Assembly (NCBI RefSeq): GCF_036127095.1
Contig: NZ_CP108006.1
Span: 2,728,001 to 2,792,000 of the forward strand
From: Streptomyces sp. NBC_00335
GTDB lineage: Bacteria > Actinomycetota > Actinomycetes > Streptomycetales > Streptomycetaceae
Length of the DNA: 64,000 nucleotides
Direction of reading: 5' to 3'
Position numbers and translations under genes: made by a program. The notes below the pieces were generated by a model, which worked only from the letters and a program-made list of their open reading frames with translations, made no database searches and was not told the origin of the DNA. Positions 40,470 through 48,487 of this stretch are shown in pieces. How positions within the stretch are numbered: position 1 is the stretch's first letter; each line of letters starts with the position of its first letter.

Positions 40470-41930
40470 TCACCGGGCGGACAGGGCCGCCTCCATCACC
40501 GCGCGGGCGATCGGCGCGGCCGCGAGGTTGCCGCTGATGTCGCCGCGGACGGCGGAGGCGTCCTCGACGACCACCGCGACCGCCACGGACGGCGGCCTGC
40601 CGCCCCGGGGTCCGGCCCAGGAGATGAACCAGGCGTACGGGGTGCCCGCGTTGCCGACGCCGTGCTGGGCCGTGCCGGTCTTGCCGCCGACCACGGCGCC
40701 GGGGATCGCCGCGTTGCGGCCGGTGCCGCTCTCGACCACCTTCACCATGAGCTCCTGCATCCGCATCGCGGTCAGCGGGGTCATGGCCCGGCCGAGGCTG
40801 CGCTGGTCGGCACGGCGGACCGGGTCGCCGTCGTCCTGTGTCGTGCGGTCCACCAGGTAGGGGGCCTTGAGCTCCCCGCCGTTGGCGACGGCCGCCGCCA
40901 CCATCGCCATCTGCAGCGGGGTGGCCTTGGTGTTGAACTGCCCGATCGAGGACAGGGCCAGCTGGTCGGGGCTCATGTCCGTGTCGAAGTTCGACCGCGA
41001 CACCCAGGCCGGCACGCGCAGCCCCGCGTCGTTGAAGCCGAACCGGCGCGCCGCTTCCGTCATCCCGCGCAGCCCGACCTGGACGCCGATCTTCGCCATC
41101 ACCGTGTTGCACGACCACTGGATGGCGTCCGCCATCGAGGCGTCGGCGCAGCCCGTGCCCGCGTTCGGCAGCAGGGTGCTGGTGTTCGGCAGCGGGTACG
41201 GGTCCGGGGTCTCGGTCGGCGCGTCCACGTCGGCGACCACGCCCGCGTCGAGGGCGGCGGCGGCCGTCACGATCTTGAAGGTGGAGCCGGGCGGGTACGT
41301 CTCGCGCAGCGCCCGGTTGAGCATCGGCTTGGCGGGGTCCGCGTTGAGCTTCTCCCAGGCCTCCTTGACCTTCGGCCCCGTGCCGGAGAGCACGGCGGGG
41401 TCGTAGGAGGGGCTGCTGACCAGCGCGAGGATCTTGCCCGTGGACGGCTCCACGGCGGCGACCGCGCCCCGCTTGCCCGCGAGCCCGGCGTACGCGGCCA
41501 GCTGCATGTTCGCCCGGATGGTGGTGGCGGCGTCGCCGCCGCCGGGGCGGCCGCGCGAGAGCTCGTACCAGAGCGGGAAGGCCGACAGCCCGGGGTCGGT
41601 GCCGGAGAGGACCGGGTCCTCGGCGCGCTCCAGGAAGCTGGTCCCGTAGGTCTGGGAGGCGAAACCGGTGACGGGCGCGTAGAGCGGGCCGTTCTTGTAC
41701 GTGCGCTCGTAGCGCAGCAGTTGGCGGCTGTCCCGGGAGCCGGTGACGGGACGGCCGTCGACGGTGATGTCCCCGCGCGGCTCGGCGTACCGCTCGATGG
41801 CGGGGCGCTTGTTGGCCGGGTTGGCGCCGTAGCCCGCGGCCTCCCAGACCTGCACGCGGCCGACGTTGACCAGCAGGGCGACGAGCAGCAGGGCGCAGAA
41901 GTACGCGCACCAGCGGATGTAGCGGATCAC
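40470..41930 (-). CDS. Penicillin-binding protein (PbpA-type transpeptidase)
   Basis: A 486-residue class B-like PBP with one N-terminal membrane anchor (about 8-23). Transpeptidase motifs are intact: Ser216-x-x-Lys219 (PPGSTFKIV), Ser273-Cys-Asn275 (WSCN) and Lys417-Thr-Gly (GGKTGTAQ). It cross-links peptidoglycan outside the membrane. The GTG start overlaps the stop of the FtsW/RodA gene (GTGA), so the glycosyltransferase and its cognate transpeptidase are coupled. It seems to be an accessory pair, as the dcw-cluster context is absent. Confidence 0.92.
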   Translation of the reverse strand: MIRYIRWCAYFCALLLVALLVNVGRVQVWEAAGYGANPANKRPAIERYAEPRGDITVDGRPVTGSRDSRQLLRYERTYKNGPLYAPVTGFASQTYGTSFLERAEDPVLSGTDPGLSAFPLWYELSRGRPGGGDAATTIRANMQLAAYAGLAGKRGAVAAVEPSTGKILALVSSPSYDPAVLSGTGPKVKEAWEKLNADPAKPMLNRALRETYPPGSTFKIVTAAAALDAGVVADVDAPTETPDPYPLPNTSTLLPNAGTGCADASMADAIQWSCNTVMAKIGVQVGLRGMTEAARRFGFNDAGLRVPAWVSRSNFDTDMSPDQLALSSIGQFNTKATPLQMAMVAAAVANGGELKAPYLVDRTTQDDGDPVRRADQRSLGRAMTPLTAMRMQELMVKVVESGTGRNAAIPGAVVGGKTGTAQHGVGNAGTPYAWFISWAGPRGGRPPSVAVAVVVEDASAVRGDISGNLAAAPIARAVMEAALSAR

Positions 41931-43297
41931 GCTTCGGCCTCCTCGGCCGGTCCGGGCCTGCGGGCGCTGTCGCTGAGCCGGACCAGGAGGGCGACGATGA
42001 TCCAGTTGGTGACCACGGAGGAGCCTCCCTGGGCGAGGAAGGGCATGGCCATGCCGGTCAGCGGGATCAGGCCGGTGACTCCGCCGGCGATGACGAACAC
42101 CTGGAGCGCGACGATCGAGGCGAGTCCGGTGGCGAGGAGCCGGCCGAAGGGGTCGCGCAGCGCCAGCCCGGCGCGGAATCCGCGGGCGACGAGGAGCCCG
42201 TAGAGGAGCAGGATCGCGGTGAGGCCGACGAGGCCGAGCTCCTCCCCGGCGGTGGCCAGGATGAAGTCCGATTTGGCGGCGAACCCGATGAGGAAGGACT
42301 GGCCGTGGCCGAGCCCGGAGCCGAGCAGTCCACCGGCTCCGAAGGCGAAAAGCGACTGGGCGAGCTGGCCGGGGCCTTCGCCGCGCTCGATGGAGGCGAA
42401 AGGATTCAGCCAGTCGTCCACGCGGCTGTTCACGTGCGGTTCGAACGTCCCGACGGCGTACGCGCCCACGGCCGCGAGCAGCAGCCCGATGGCGATCCAG
42501 CCGATCCGGCCGGTGGCCGTGAACAGCATGATCACGAAGAGGCCGAAGAAGAGCAGCGAGGTTCCCAGGTCCCGCTCCAGGACGAGCACGCCGACGGAGA
42601 GCAGCCAGATGGCGAGGATCGGGCCGAGCACCCGGCCGGGCAGCAGCCTCAGCTTCCAGAAGAGGGTGCGGCCGGTGAGGGCCAGGGCGGTGCGGTTCGC
42701 CGCGAGGTAGGAGGCGAAGAAGACGGCGAGCAGGATCTTGGCGAACTCCCCCGGCTGGAAGGAGAGCCCGGCGAACCGGATCCAGATGTGCGCGCCGTTG
42801 ACGGCCGGGAAGAAGACGGGCACCAGCATCAGCGCGAGCGCCACGGCGACGGAGAGGTACGCGTACTTCTGCAGCACCCGGTGGTCGCGCAGCAGCGCCA
42901 CCACGAGCACGAAGAGCACCATCCCGAGCGCGGACCAGCGCAGTTGCTCGCCGGCGGTGGCGTTCGTGGGGGTGGTGGCGTCGAGGCGCTGGATGAGGAC
43001 GAGGCCGAGGCCGTTGAGCAGGACGGCGATCGGGAGCAGCAGCGGATCGGCGTACGGGGCGAACAGGCGGACGGCCAGGTGGGCGACGAGCGCTGCCACG
43101 GCGAGGCCGGCGGCGTAGTGGGCGGCGGGCGCGGGGATGTGGCCGGTGGTGGCGAGTCCCACGTAGAGGTGGCCGAGGACGGCGATCAGGACGGCGCCGA
43201 AGAGCAGCGACAGCTCGACTCCGCGACGCTTGGGCGCACGGGCGCCGGGTGGCGGTGGCGGGGCGGGTTCCGTCACCTTCGCCGTCAGAGCGGTCAT
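41927..43297 (-). CDS. FtsW/RodA/SpoVE-family glycosyltransferase
   Basis: A 456-residue SEDS protein with about ten to twelve membrane helices. Landmarks: FAGLSFQPGEFAKI, the catalytic-type RVDDWLNPF near the large loop, FAAKSDFILATAGEELG and IPLTGMAMPFLAQGGSS. It polymerises lipid II and works with the coupled PBP downstream. ATG start; the Pro/Lys-rich N-terminus is cytoplasmic. The pair probably serves sporulation or stress-specific wall growth. Confidence 0.93.
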   Translation of the reverse strand: MTALTAKVTEPAPPPPPGARAPKRRGVELSLLFGAVLIAVLGHLYVGLATTGHIPAPAAHYAAGLAVAALVAHLAVRLFAPYADPLLLPIAVLLNGLGLVLIQRLDATTPTNATAGEQLRWSALGMVLFVLVVALLRDHRVLQKYAYLSVAVALALMLVPVFFPAVNGAHIWIRFAGLSFQPGEFAKILLAVFFASYLAANRTALALTGRTLFWKLRLLPGRVLGPILAIWLLSVGVLVLERDLGTSLLFFGLFVIMLFTATGRIGWIAIGLLLAAVGAYAVGTFEPHVNSRVDDWLNPFASIERGEGPGQLAQSLFAFGAGGLLGSGLGHGQSFLIGFAAKSDFILATAGEELGLVGLTAILLLYGLLVARGFRAGLALRDPFGRLLATGLASIVALQVFVIAGGVTGLIPLTGMAMPFLAQGGSSVVTNWIIVALLVRLSDSARRPGPAEEAEA

Positions 43298-43406
43298 ACG
43301 GGGAAACGTAGCAAGGAGCCGGGCCGTATGTCCGCTTATGTCATAGTGTGCCGAAGAGTCGTCAGAACTGGTCGGAAGTGAAGTAGCGGATCAGGAGTCA
43401 CCTCTC

Positions 43407-43796
43407 ATGGGACCTGCGGAGTTCATCGTCCTGGCCTTTCCGGAAGAACAGCTGCGGGTCGCGGCGGTCGAGGCGGTGATGGGGCTGCGCAAGGCCGGGG
43501 TCGTGCGGCTGATCGACGGGCTGGTGGCCACCAAGACGGCGTCCGGCGACGTGCTGTCGGCGGAGTTCGACGAGTTCGTCGAACTCCGGGGGCTGCTCGC
43601 CCACCGGGAGGCGGCCCCGCTGATCGGCCCCGAGGACGTCAGGGAATCGGCCGAACTGATGGACCGCGGCAGCTGCGCGCTCCTCCTGGTCGTCGAGCAC
43701 GTCTGGGCCGAGGACGCCGCCGTCGCCGTCCGCGCGGCGGGCGGCCGGATCGCCGGAGCGGTCCGCCTCCCGGCCGACCGGCTGGGGGTGGCCTGA
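43407..43796 (+). CDS. DUF6325-like small protein
   Basis: A 129-residue protein beginning MGPAEFIVLAFPEEQL with a two-fold ferredoxin-like pattern (RKAGVVRLIDGLVATK and SCALLLVVEHVWAEDAA). This is typical of DUF1269/DUF6325 proteins that accompany SHOCT-domain proteins. Its stop overlaps the start of the SHOCT gene by one base (TGATG). Divergent from the FtsW gene. The function of this pair is not known. Confidence 0.75.
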   Translation: MGPAEFIVLAFPEEQLRVAAVEAVMGLRKAGVVRLIDGLVATKTASGDVLSAEFDEFVELRGLLAHREAAPLIGPEDVRESAELMDRGSCALLLVVEHVWAEDAAVAVRAAGGRIAGAVRLPADRLGVA

Positions 43797-44239
43797 TGTT
43801 CATCCGCCCCATCGGCTCCGTGGTGAACCCCTCCCAGCGCCCCTCGGGCCATCCCCTGCTGCGCGGAATCCTGGCGCGCGGGGCCTACGTCTGGGAGGCG
43901 GCCCAGCGCGGGGCGGCGACGCCGGCGCAGCCGCAGGGCGGCATGGCCGCGGCCTCGACCCCGGCCCCCGGCGCGGACTCGGTACCGAGCCCGGCCGGCT
44001 CGGTACCGAGCCCGGCCCCCTCGCCCCCGAAGCCCCCGAAGCTCCCGGCGGCCCCCTCCGACCGCCGGGAGCCCGCGGGCGGCCGCCCGGCTCCGCACCC
44101 CGGACCGGGTGCTCCCGGACCGGTCTCCCCCGGGGCCGACCTGACCGACCGGCTGACCCAACTGGCGGCGCTGGCCCGCGAAGGCCTGCTCACCCCGGAG
44201 GAGTTCTCGGCGGCCAAGGCCCGCCTGCTGGCCGGCTGA
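43796..44239 (+). CDS. SHOCT-domain protein
   Basis: A 147-residue protein: a short N-terminal segment, a long Pro/Ala/Ser linker with PSPAGSVPSPAPSPP, and a C-terminal SHOCT motif (LTQLAALAREGLLTPEEFSA, then AKARLLAG). SHOCT is an oligomerisation or membrane-association module. Start ATG at 43796, translationally coupled to the DUF6325-like gene. Confidence 0.8.
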   Translation: MFIRPIGSVVNPSQRPSGHPLLRGILARGAYVWEAAQRGAATPAQPQGGMAAASTPAPGADSVPSPAGSVPSPAPSPPKPPKLPAAPSDRREPAGGRPAPHPGPGAPGPVSPGADLTDRLTQLAALAREGLLTPEEFSAAKARLLAG

Positions 44240-44442
44240 TCCGGCCGTTCACCGCGCCGGCCCGCCGAGGGAGACGGTCGACCCGGCCCCCTCACCCCGT
44301 ACTTGGCCGAAGGCGCCTCGGGCGTTTCATCGGGTCCGGCCGGCGGCCGTACGCCGACCGGGTGAGCGGAGCGGCCCGGCCGCCCCGGTTGGGCGATTTG
44401 TCATACCGGGCATGGCAGCATCGGCCGCCTGGAGGTGACCCC

Positions 44443-45735
44443 ATGTCACGTCGACGCACCCGTCGGCTGCTTCGCGCCGCGTGCCTAGCCGCCGCCCTCG
44501 TCACGGCCGGCCCGCTCCCCGTCGCCCACGCCGAGCCCGCCGCCCCCACCGCCCCGGGAACACCGGAGACGCCGGGGGCGCCCGAGGCACCGGCAGCACC
44601 CGAGGTGCCCGCGGCGCCCGAAGCCCCGGCCGCCGCACCCGCCGAACCCGTCGGCGTCCTCCTCACCCGCCTGCAAGGCCTCTACCAGCGTGCCGAGCAG
44701 GCCACCGAGGCCTACAACGCCGCCGAGGCCGCCCTCACCGCCCGGCAGCGTGAGGAGAGCCGGCTCAGCACCGAGCTCGGCAAGGCCCGTAGCGCCGTCA
44801 CCGACGCCCAGGCCACCACGGGCCGGCTGGCGCGCGAGCAGTACAAGGGGGCCCGCGGGTTCTCCCCGTACGCCCGGATGCTGTTCGCCGGGGACCCGCA
44901 GGGGGCCCTGGAGCAGCGCCGGGTCGCGGAGCGCGAGGGGGCCCGTCGGGCCGCCGCGCTGGAGCGGCTCACCCGGGGCGAGAAGCAGGCCGACACCCTG
45001 GCCACCGCCGCCCGCAAGGCCCTGGACTCCGAGCAGAAGCTGGCCGCCGAGACCAAGCAGCGCAAGGAGGAGGCCGCCGCGCAACTGGGGGAGGTCGAGC
45101 GGATGCTGGCCTCGCTCAGCCCCGCCCAGCTCACCGAGCTCGACGCGCGGGAAGCCGAGGACACCGCCGGCGCGCAGCGGGAGCTGATCGGTTCGGGGAA
45201 GCTGGGCAGCGGCGGCGCGCCCCGGCTGCGCACCCCCACGGCGGCCGGCGGCACGGCCCTCACGTACGCGGCCGCCCAGATCGGGAAGCCGTACGTGTGG
45301 GGCGCGGAGGGGCCGGCCTCCTTCGACTGTTCCGGGCTGACCTCGCAGGCCTGGGCGCACGCGGGCCGCGAGATCCCCCGGACCAGTCAGGAGCAGTGGG
45401 CCCGGCTGCCCAGGGTGCCGCTCGACGAACTGCGCCCCGGCGACCTGGTGGTGTACTTCCCGACCGCCACCCACGTGGCCCTGTACGTCGGCGACGGCAA
45501 GGTCATCCAGGCGCCCCGGCCGGGCGCGAAGGTGAAGGTCTCGCCGATCGCCGCGAACCCGCTGCTCGGCGCGGTACGGCCGGACCCCGACGGGGCGCCG
45601 CTGGCCGCCTTCAGCCCGCCGCCGCTGCCCGAGGGCGCGACGGCGGGGGACGACACGGGTTACGCGGAGGCCGGGGCGCCCGCGGCGTCCGGGGCGCCCG
45701 CGGCGTCCGGGGCGCCCGCCACCTCGGCCAGGTAG
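44443..45735 (+). CDS. Secreted NlpC/P60 peptidoglycan endopeptidase
   Basis: A 430-residue exported protein. Signal peptide with RRRTRRLLRAACLAAALVTA, Ala/Pro-rich linker, coiled-coil region (about 65-250), and a C-terminal NlpC/P60 domain with catalytic Cys296 (SFDCSGLTSQAW) and His344 (ATHVALYVGDG). This RipA/Cwl-type layout cuts D-Glu-mDAP bonds. The ATG at 44443 follows GGAGGTG. The 3' end, made of an 18-bp repeat, overlaps the convergent monooxygenase gene by 76 bp. Confidence 0.92.
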   Translation: MSRRRTRRLLRAACLAAALVTAGPLPVAHAEPAAPTAPGTPETPGAPEAPAAPEVPAAPEAPAAAPAEPVGVLLTRLQGLYQRAEQATEAYNAAEAALTARQREESRLSTELGKARSAVTDAQATTGRLAREQYKGARGFSPYARMLFAGDPQGALEQRRVAEREGARRAAALERLTRGEKQADTLATAARKALDSEQKLAAETKQRKEEAAAQLGEVERMLASLSPAQLTELDAREAEDTAGAQRELIGSGKLGSGGAPRLRTPTAAGGTALTYAAAQIGKPYVWGAEGPASFDCSGLTSQAWAHAGREIPRTSQEQWARLPRVPLDELRPGDLVVYFPTATHVALYVGDGKVIQAPRPGAKVKVSPIAANPLLGAVRPDPDGAPLAAFSPPPLPEGATAGDDTGYAEAGAPAASGAPAASGAPATSAR

Positions 45736-46946
45736 TCCGCCGCGTCCTCGGGGTCGTAGAAGTACGCGTCGAAGTCGGCCGGGTTGTCGAAGCCGTTGGC
45801 GAAACGGTCCGCCACCGGCTGGAGCTGGCCGGCCGCACCGATCAGGTTCAGCACGTGCTCCGGCGGGACGCCGAGCATGGCGTTCGTCCACTGGGTGGTG
45901 GGCTTGCCGCTGGTGAACCAGTACTTGTCGAAGGTCGCCTTCATCCACGCCTCGTCGAACGGGTTGTCCCCGTGCATGAGGATCGAGGAGAGGTACGAGG
46001 CCGCGCACTTGGCGGCCGAGTTCGAACCCTGGCCGGTGATCGGGTCGTTCGCGACGACCACGTCCGCCACGCCCAGCACCAGCCCGCCGCCGGGCAGCCG
46101 GCCGATGGGGTTGCGGACGACGGGGGCGTACCGCCCGGCGAGCGTGGCGCCCGCGTCCGTCAGCTCCACCTTCGTCGCCCGCGCGTACTCCCAGGGCGTG
46201 AACTTCTCCATCAGGTCCAGCGTCAGCGCGAGGTGGTCCGCCGGGTCCTTCACCCCGCCGAAGACATCGACCGGCCCGCCCGGGATGCCCTCCCAGAACA
46301 GGATGTCGGCCCGCCCGGAGGTGGTCAGCGTCGGGATCACGAACAGCTCGCCGACGCCCGGGACCAGGTTGCAGCGCACGGCGTCCGTCTCCGGGTGCTC
46401 GGGGCGCGGAGCCAGCCCGTGCACGTACGAGACGGCGAGCGCGCGCTGCGGGGCGTCGTACGGCGAGCGGGCCGCGTCCCGGCCGAACAGCGAGACCAGC
46501 TCGCCCTTGCCGGCCGCGACCAGCACGAGGTCGTACGTACGGGAGAAGAAGTCCAGGTCGGAGACGGACGCCCCGTGGATGACCAGCTGGCCGCCGCGCT
46601 GCGCGAAGGTGTCGAGCCAGCCGGCCATCTTCACGCGCTGGTCGACGGACTGGGCGAAGCCCTTCAGCTTGCCGAGCCAGTCGACGGCGCGGCTGCTGTC
46701 GGGGGCGGAGACCGAGACGCCCAGTCCCTCGATCTTCGGCGCCTGCTGCTCCCAGAAGTCGAGCTTCAGGTCCCGCTCGTGCTGGAGCGCCGTGTCGAAC
46801 ATGCACTGGGTGGACATGACCCGGCCGGTGCGGATCTCGTCCGCCGTCCGGTTGGACATGAGGGTGACCTCGTACCCCTTCGCCTGGAGTCCGAGGGCGA
46901 GCTGGAGACCGGACTGGCCGGCGCCGACGACGAGTATCTTGCGCAT
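45660..46946 (-). CDS. StyA/indole-monooxygenase-like flavoprotein
   Basis: A 428-residue group E-type flavin monooxygenase. The FAD motif VVGAGQSGLQLALGLQAKG is at the N-terminus and MSNRTADEIRTGRVMSTQ follows, as in styrene/indole monooxygenases. ITGQGSNSAAKCAASY is the C-terminal FAD motif. A flavin reductase gene is not adjacent. The ATG at 46946 is directly at the Rossmann strand; the extension to 47246 is a shadow of cvnD. It follows the conservon by 11 bp and is probably its effector or output gene. Confidence 0.87.
   Translation of the reverse strand: MRKILVVGAGQSGLQLALGLQAKGYEVTLMSNRTADEIRTGRVMSTQCMFDTALQHERDLKLDFWEQQAPKIEGLGVSVSAPDSSRAVDWLGKLKGFAQSVDQRVKMAGWLDTFAQRGGQLVIHGASVSDLDFFSRTYDLVLVAAGKGELVSLFGRDAARSPYDAPQRALAVSYVHGLAPRPEHPETDAVRCNLVPGVGELFVIPTLTTSGRADILFWEGIPGGPVDVFGGVKDPADHLALTLDLMEKFTPWEYARATKVELTDAGATLAGRYAPVVRNPIGRLPGGGLVLGVADVVVANDPITGQGSNSAAKCAASYLSSILMHGDNPFDEAWMKATFDKYWFTSGKPTTQWTNAMLGVPPEHVLNLIGAAGQLQPVADRFANGFDNPADFDAYFYDPEDAADYLAEVAGAPDAAGAPDAAGAPASA
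45673..45719. repeat. 18-bp tandem repeat coding on both strands
   Basis: GGGGCGCCCGCGGCGTCC starts at 45673 and 45691, with a partial copy at 45709. It encodes the GAPAAS tail of the NlpC/P60 protein on plus and the AGAPDA tail of the monooxygenase on minus. Confidence 0.85.
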
Positions 46947-46957
46947 CTGCACGTTCT

Positions 46958-47620
46958 CTATTCGGGGGTCGAGTCGAGGGCGTGGCCCACGAGGGTCATC
47001 AGGGATTCCAGTACCGTGACCCGGCGCCGCGCGTCCATGATCACGACGGGTACGCGCGCCGGTATGGTCAGCGCCTCCCGCACGTCCTCCGGTTCGTACG
47101 AAGGCGTGCCCTCGAAGTGGTTGACGGCCACGGCGTACGGCAGTCCGCAGCTTTCGAAGTAGTCGAGCGCCGGGAAGCAGTCGCGCAGCCGCCGCGTGTC
47201 CGCGAGGACGATCCCGCCGACGGCGCCGCGCACCAGGTCGTCCCACATGAACCAGAAGCGCTCCTGGCCCGGGGTCCCGTAGACGTACAGGACGAGGTCG
47301 TCGTCGAGCGTGACGCGGCCGAAGTCCATGGCGACGGTGGTGGTGTGCTTGTCCGGGGTACCGGACAGGTCGTCGGTCGGAGCGGCGGCCTCGGTCATCA
47401 CCGCCTCGGTGCGCAGCGGCCGGATCTCGGAGACGGAACCGACGAAGGTGGTCTTGCCCACCCCGAAACCGCCCGCCACCAGCACCTTCACGGCCACGGG
47501 CGCGCGCGAGCGGTCGTACTGCCAGGGCTGTACGGACTCGTCCGGGTCCGGGGCCGCCGCCGGCGCGTGCGGGTCCGTGTTCGGGGAGAAGAGGCCGGTT
47601 TCAGAGACGGCGGAGCCCAC
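46958..47620 (-). CDS. cvnD: Conservon small GTPase CvnD
   Basis: A 220-residue Ras/MglA-like GTPase: P-loop GGFGVGKTT (50-58), DFGRVTLDDDLVLYVYGTPG with the switch-II-like GTPGQERF, and NHFEG in place of NKxD. The GTG start at 47620 overlaps the end of cvnC by 20 bp. In conservons it forms a membrane complex with CvnA-C, a eukaryote-like GTPase switch. Confidence 0.93.
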   Translation of the reverse strand: MGSAVSETGLFSPNTDPHAPAAAPDPDESVQPWQYDRSRAPVAVKVLVAGGFGVGKTTFVGSVSEIRPLRTEAVMTEAAAPTDDLSGTPDKHTTTVAMDFGRVTLDDDLVLYVYGTPGQERFWFMWDDLVRGAVGGIVLADTRRLRDCFPALDYFESCGLPYAVAVNHFEGTPSYEPEDVREALTIPARVPVVIMDARRRVTVLESLMTLVGHALDSTPE

Positions 47621-47990
47621 TGAGCACCCTTTCGAGCAGAGCGCGGTCGGGACGGCCGCTGCCGTGCCCGGTCCCGTAGACGCGGATCCGGCCCTGGTCG
47701 GCGAGGTCGCTGACCAGGACGCGGACCACGCCGAGCGGCAGCTTCAGCAGCGCGGCGATCTCGGCGATCGTGCGCATGCGGCGGCAGACCTCGACGATCG
47801 CCGGCATCTCCGGCATCCGGTCGGCCTTCTGCGGCTCGGACACCTTGGTGTCGAGGGCCGCGACGAAGGTCTCGACGTGCAGGATCTGCGTGAAGCGGGT
47901 CCGGCCGCCGGTAAGCGAGTACGGGCGGACGCGGGCGGGACGGCGGTCGGCGCCGCGTATCGGCAGCCGGTCGGAGGCCGGGCTCCTCAC
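47601..47990 (-). CDS. cvnC: Conservon protein CvnC (DUF742)
   Basis: A 129-residue DUF742 protein with VRPYSLTGGRTRF near the N-terminus and a winged-helix-like MRTIAEIAALLKLPLGVVRV (then LVSDLADQGRI). Start GTG overlapping the cvnB stop (GTGA); stop inside cvnD. Third member of the conservon. Confidence 0.93.
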   Translation of the reverse strand: MRSPASDRLPIRGADRRPARVRPYSLTGGRTRFTQILHVETFVAALDTKVSEPQKADRMPEMPAIVEVCRRMRTIAEIAALLKLPLGVVRVLVSDLADQGRIRVYGTGHGSGRPDRALLERVLSGLRRL

Positions 47991-48487
47991 GAGGTGTTCT
48001 CCATCGACTGGCGCAGCTCACTGCGGACTTCGGGGGTCAGGACGTGGCCGGCGCGGCCCACGAACAAGGCCATGTGGTACGCGACGACGCTCATGTCGCA
48101 GTCGGGCGTGGCGTGTACGCCGAGGAGCGAGCCGTCGCTGATGGACATGATGAACACGGAACCGTGCTCCATGGCCACCATCGTCTGCTTGACCGAGCCG
48201 CCGTCCATCAGGGCGGCGGCGCCCGTGGTGAGCGAGCCGAGGCCGGAGACGATGGTCGCCAGATCGGCGGAGGCGCCGCGGGGGCCGCTGGGGCGGGAGG
48301 GTTCGGGGGGTCCGGAGGGTGCGTCCGGCGTATCGGGTGCCACCGGATCGGAGGACAGCAGGAGGAGCCCGTCCGAGGACACGACGGCCACCGAGTTGAC
48401 CCCGGGGACCTCCTCGACGAGGTCGGTCAGCAGCCACTGAAGGTTGCGTGCCTGGGTGCTCAGTCCGTACGTACTGGACGCGTTCAT
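47987..48487 (-). CDS. cvnB: Conservon roadblock/LC7 protein CvnB
   Basis: A 166-residue roadblock/LC7 protein: NLQWLLTDLVEEVPGVNSVA and VVSSDGLLLLSS are the family start. An acidic Pro/Ser loop (VAPDTPDAPSGPPEP) is inserted before the second half. Such proteins bind or regulate MglA-type GTPases, here CvnD. The ATG overlaps the cvnA stop (ATGA), and an AGGAGG site is embedded in the end of cvnA. Confidence 0.93.
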   Translation of the reverse strand: MNASSTYGLSTQARNLQWLLTDLVEEVPGVNSVAVVSSDGLLLLSSDPVAPDTPDAPSGPPEPSRPSGPRGASADLATIVSGLGSLTTGAAALMDGGSVKQTMVAMEHGSVFIMSISDGSLLGVHATPDCDMSVVAYHMALFVGRAGHVLTPEVRSELRQSMENTS

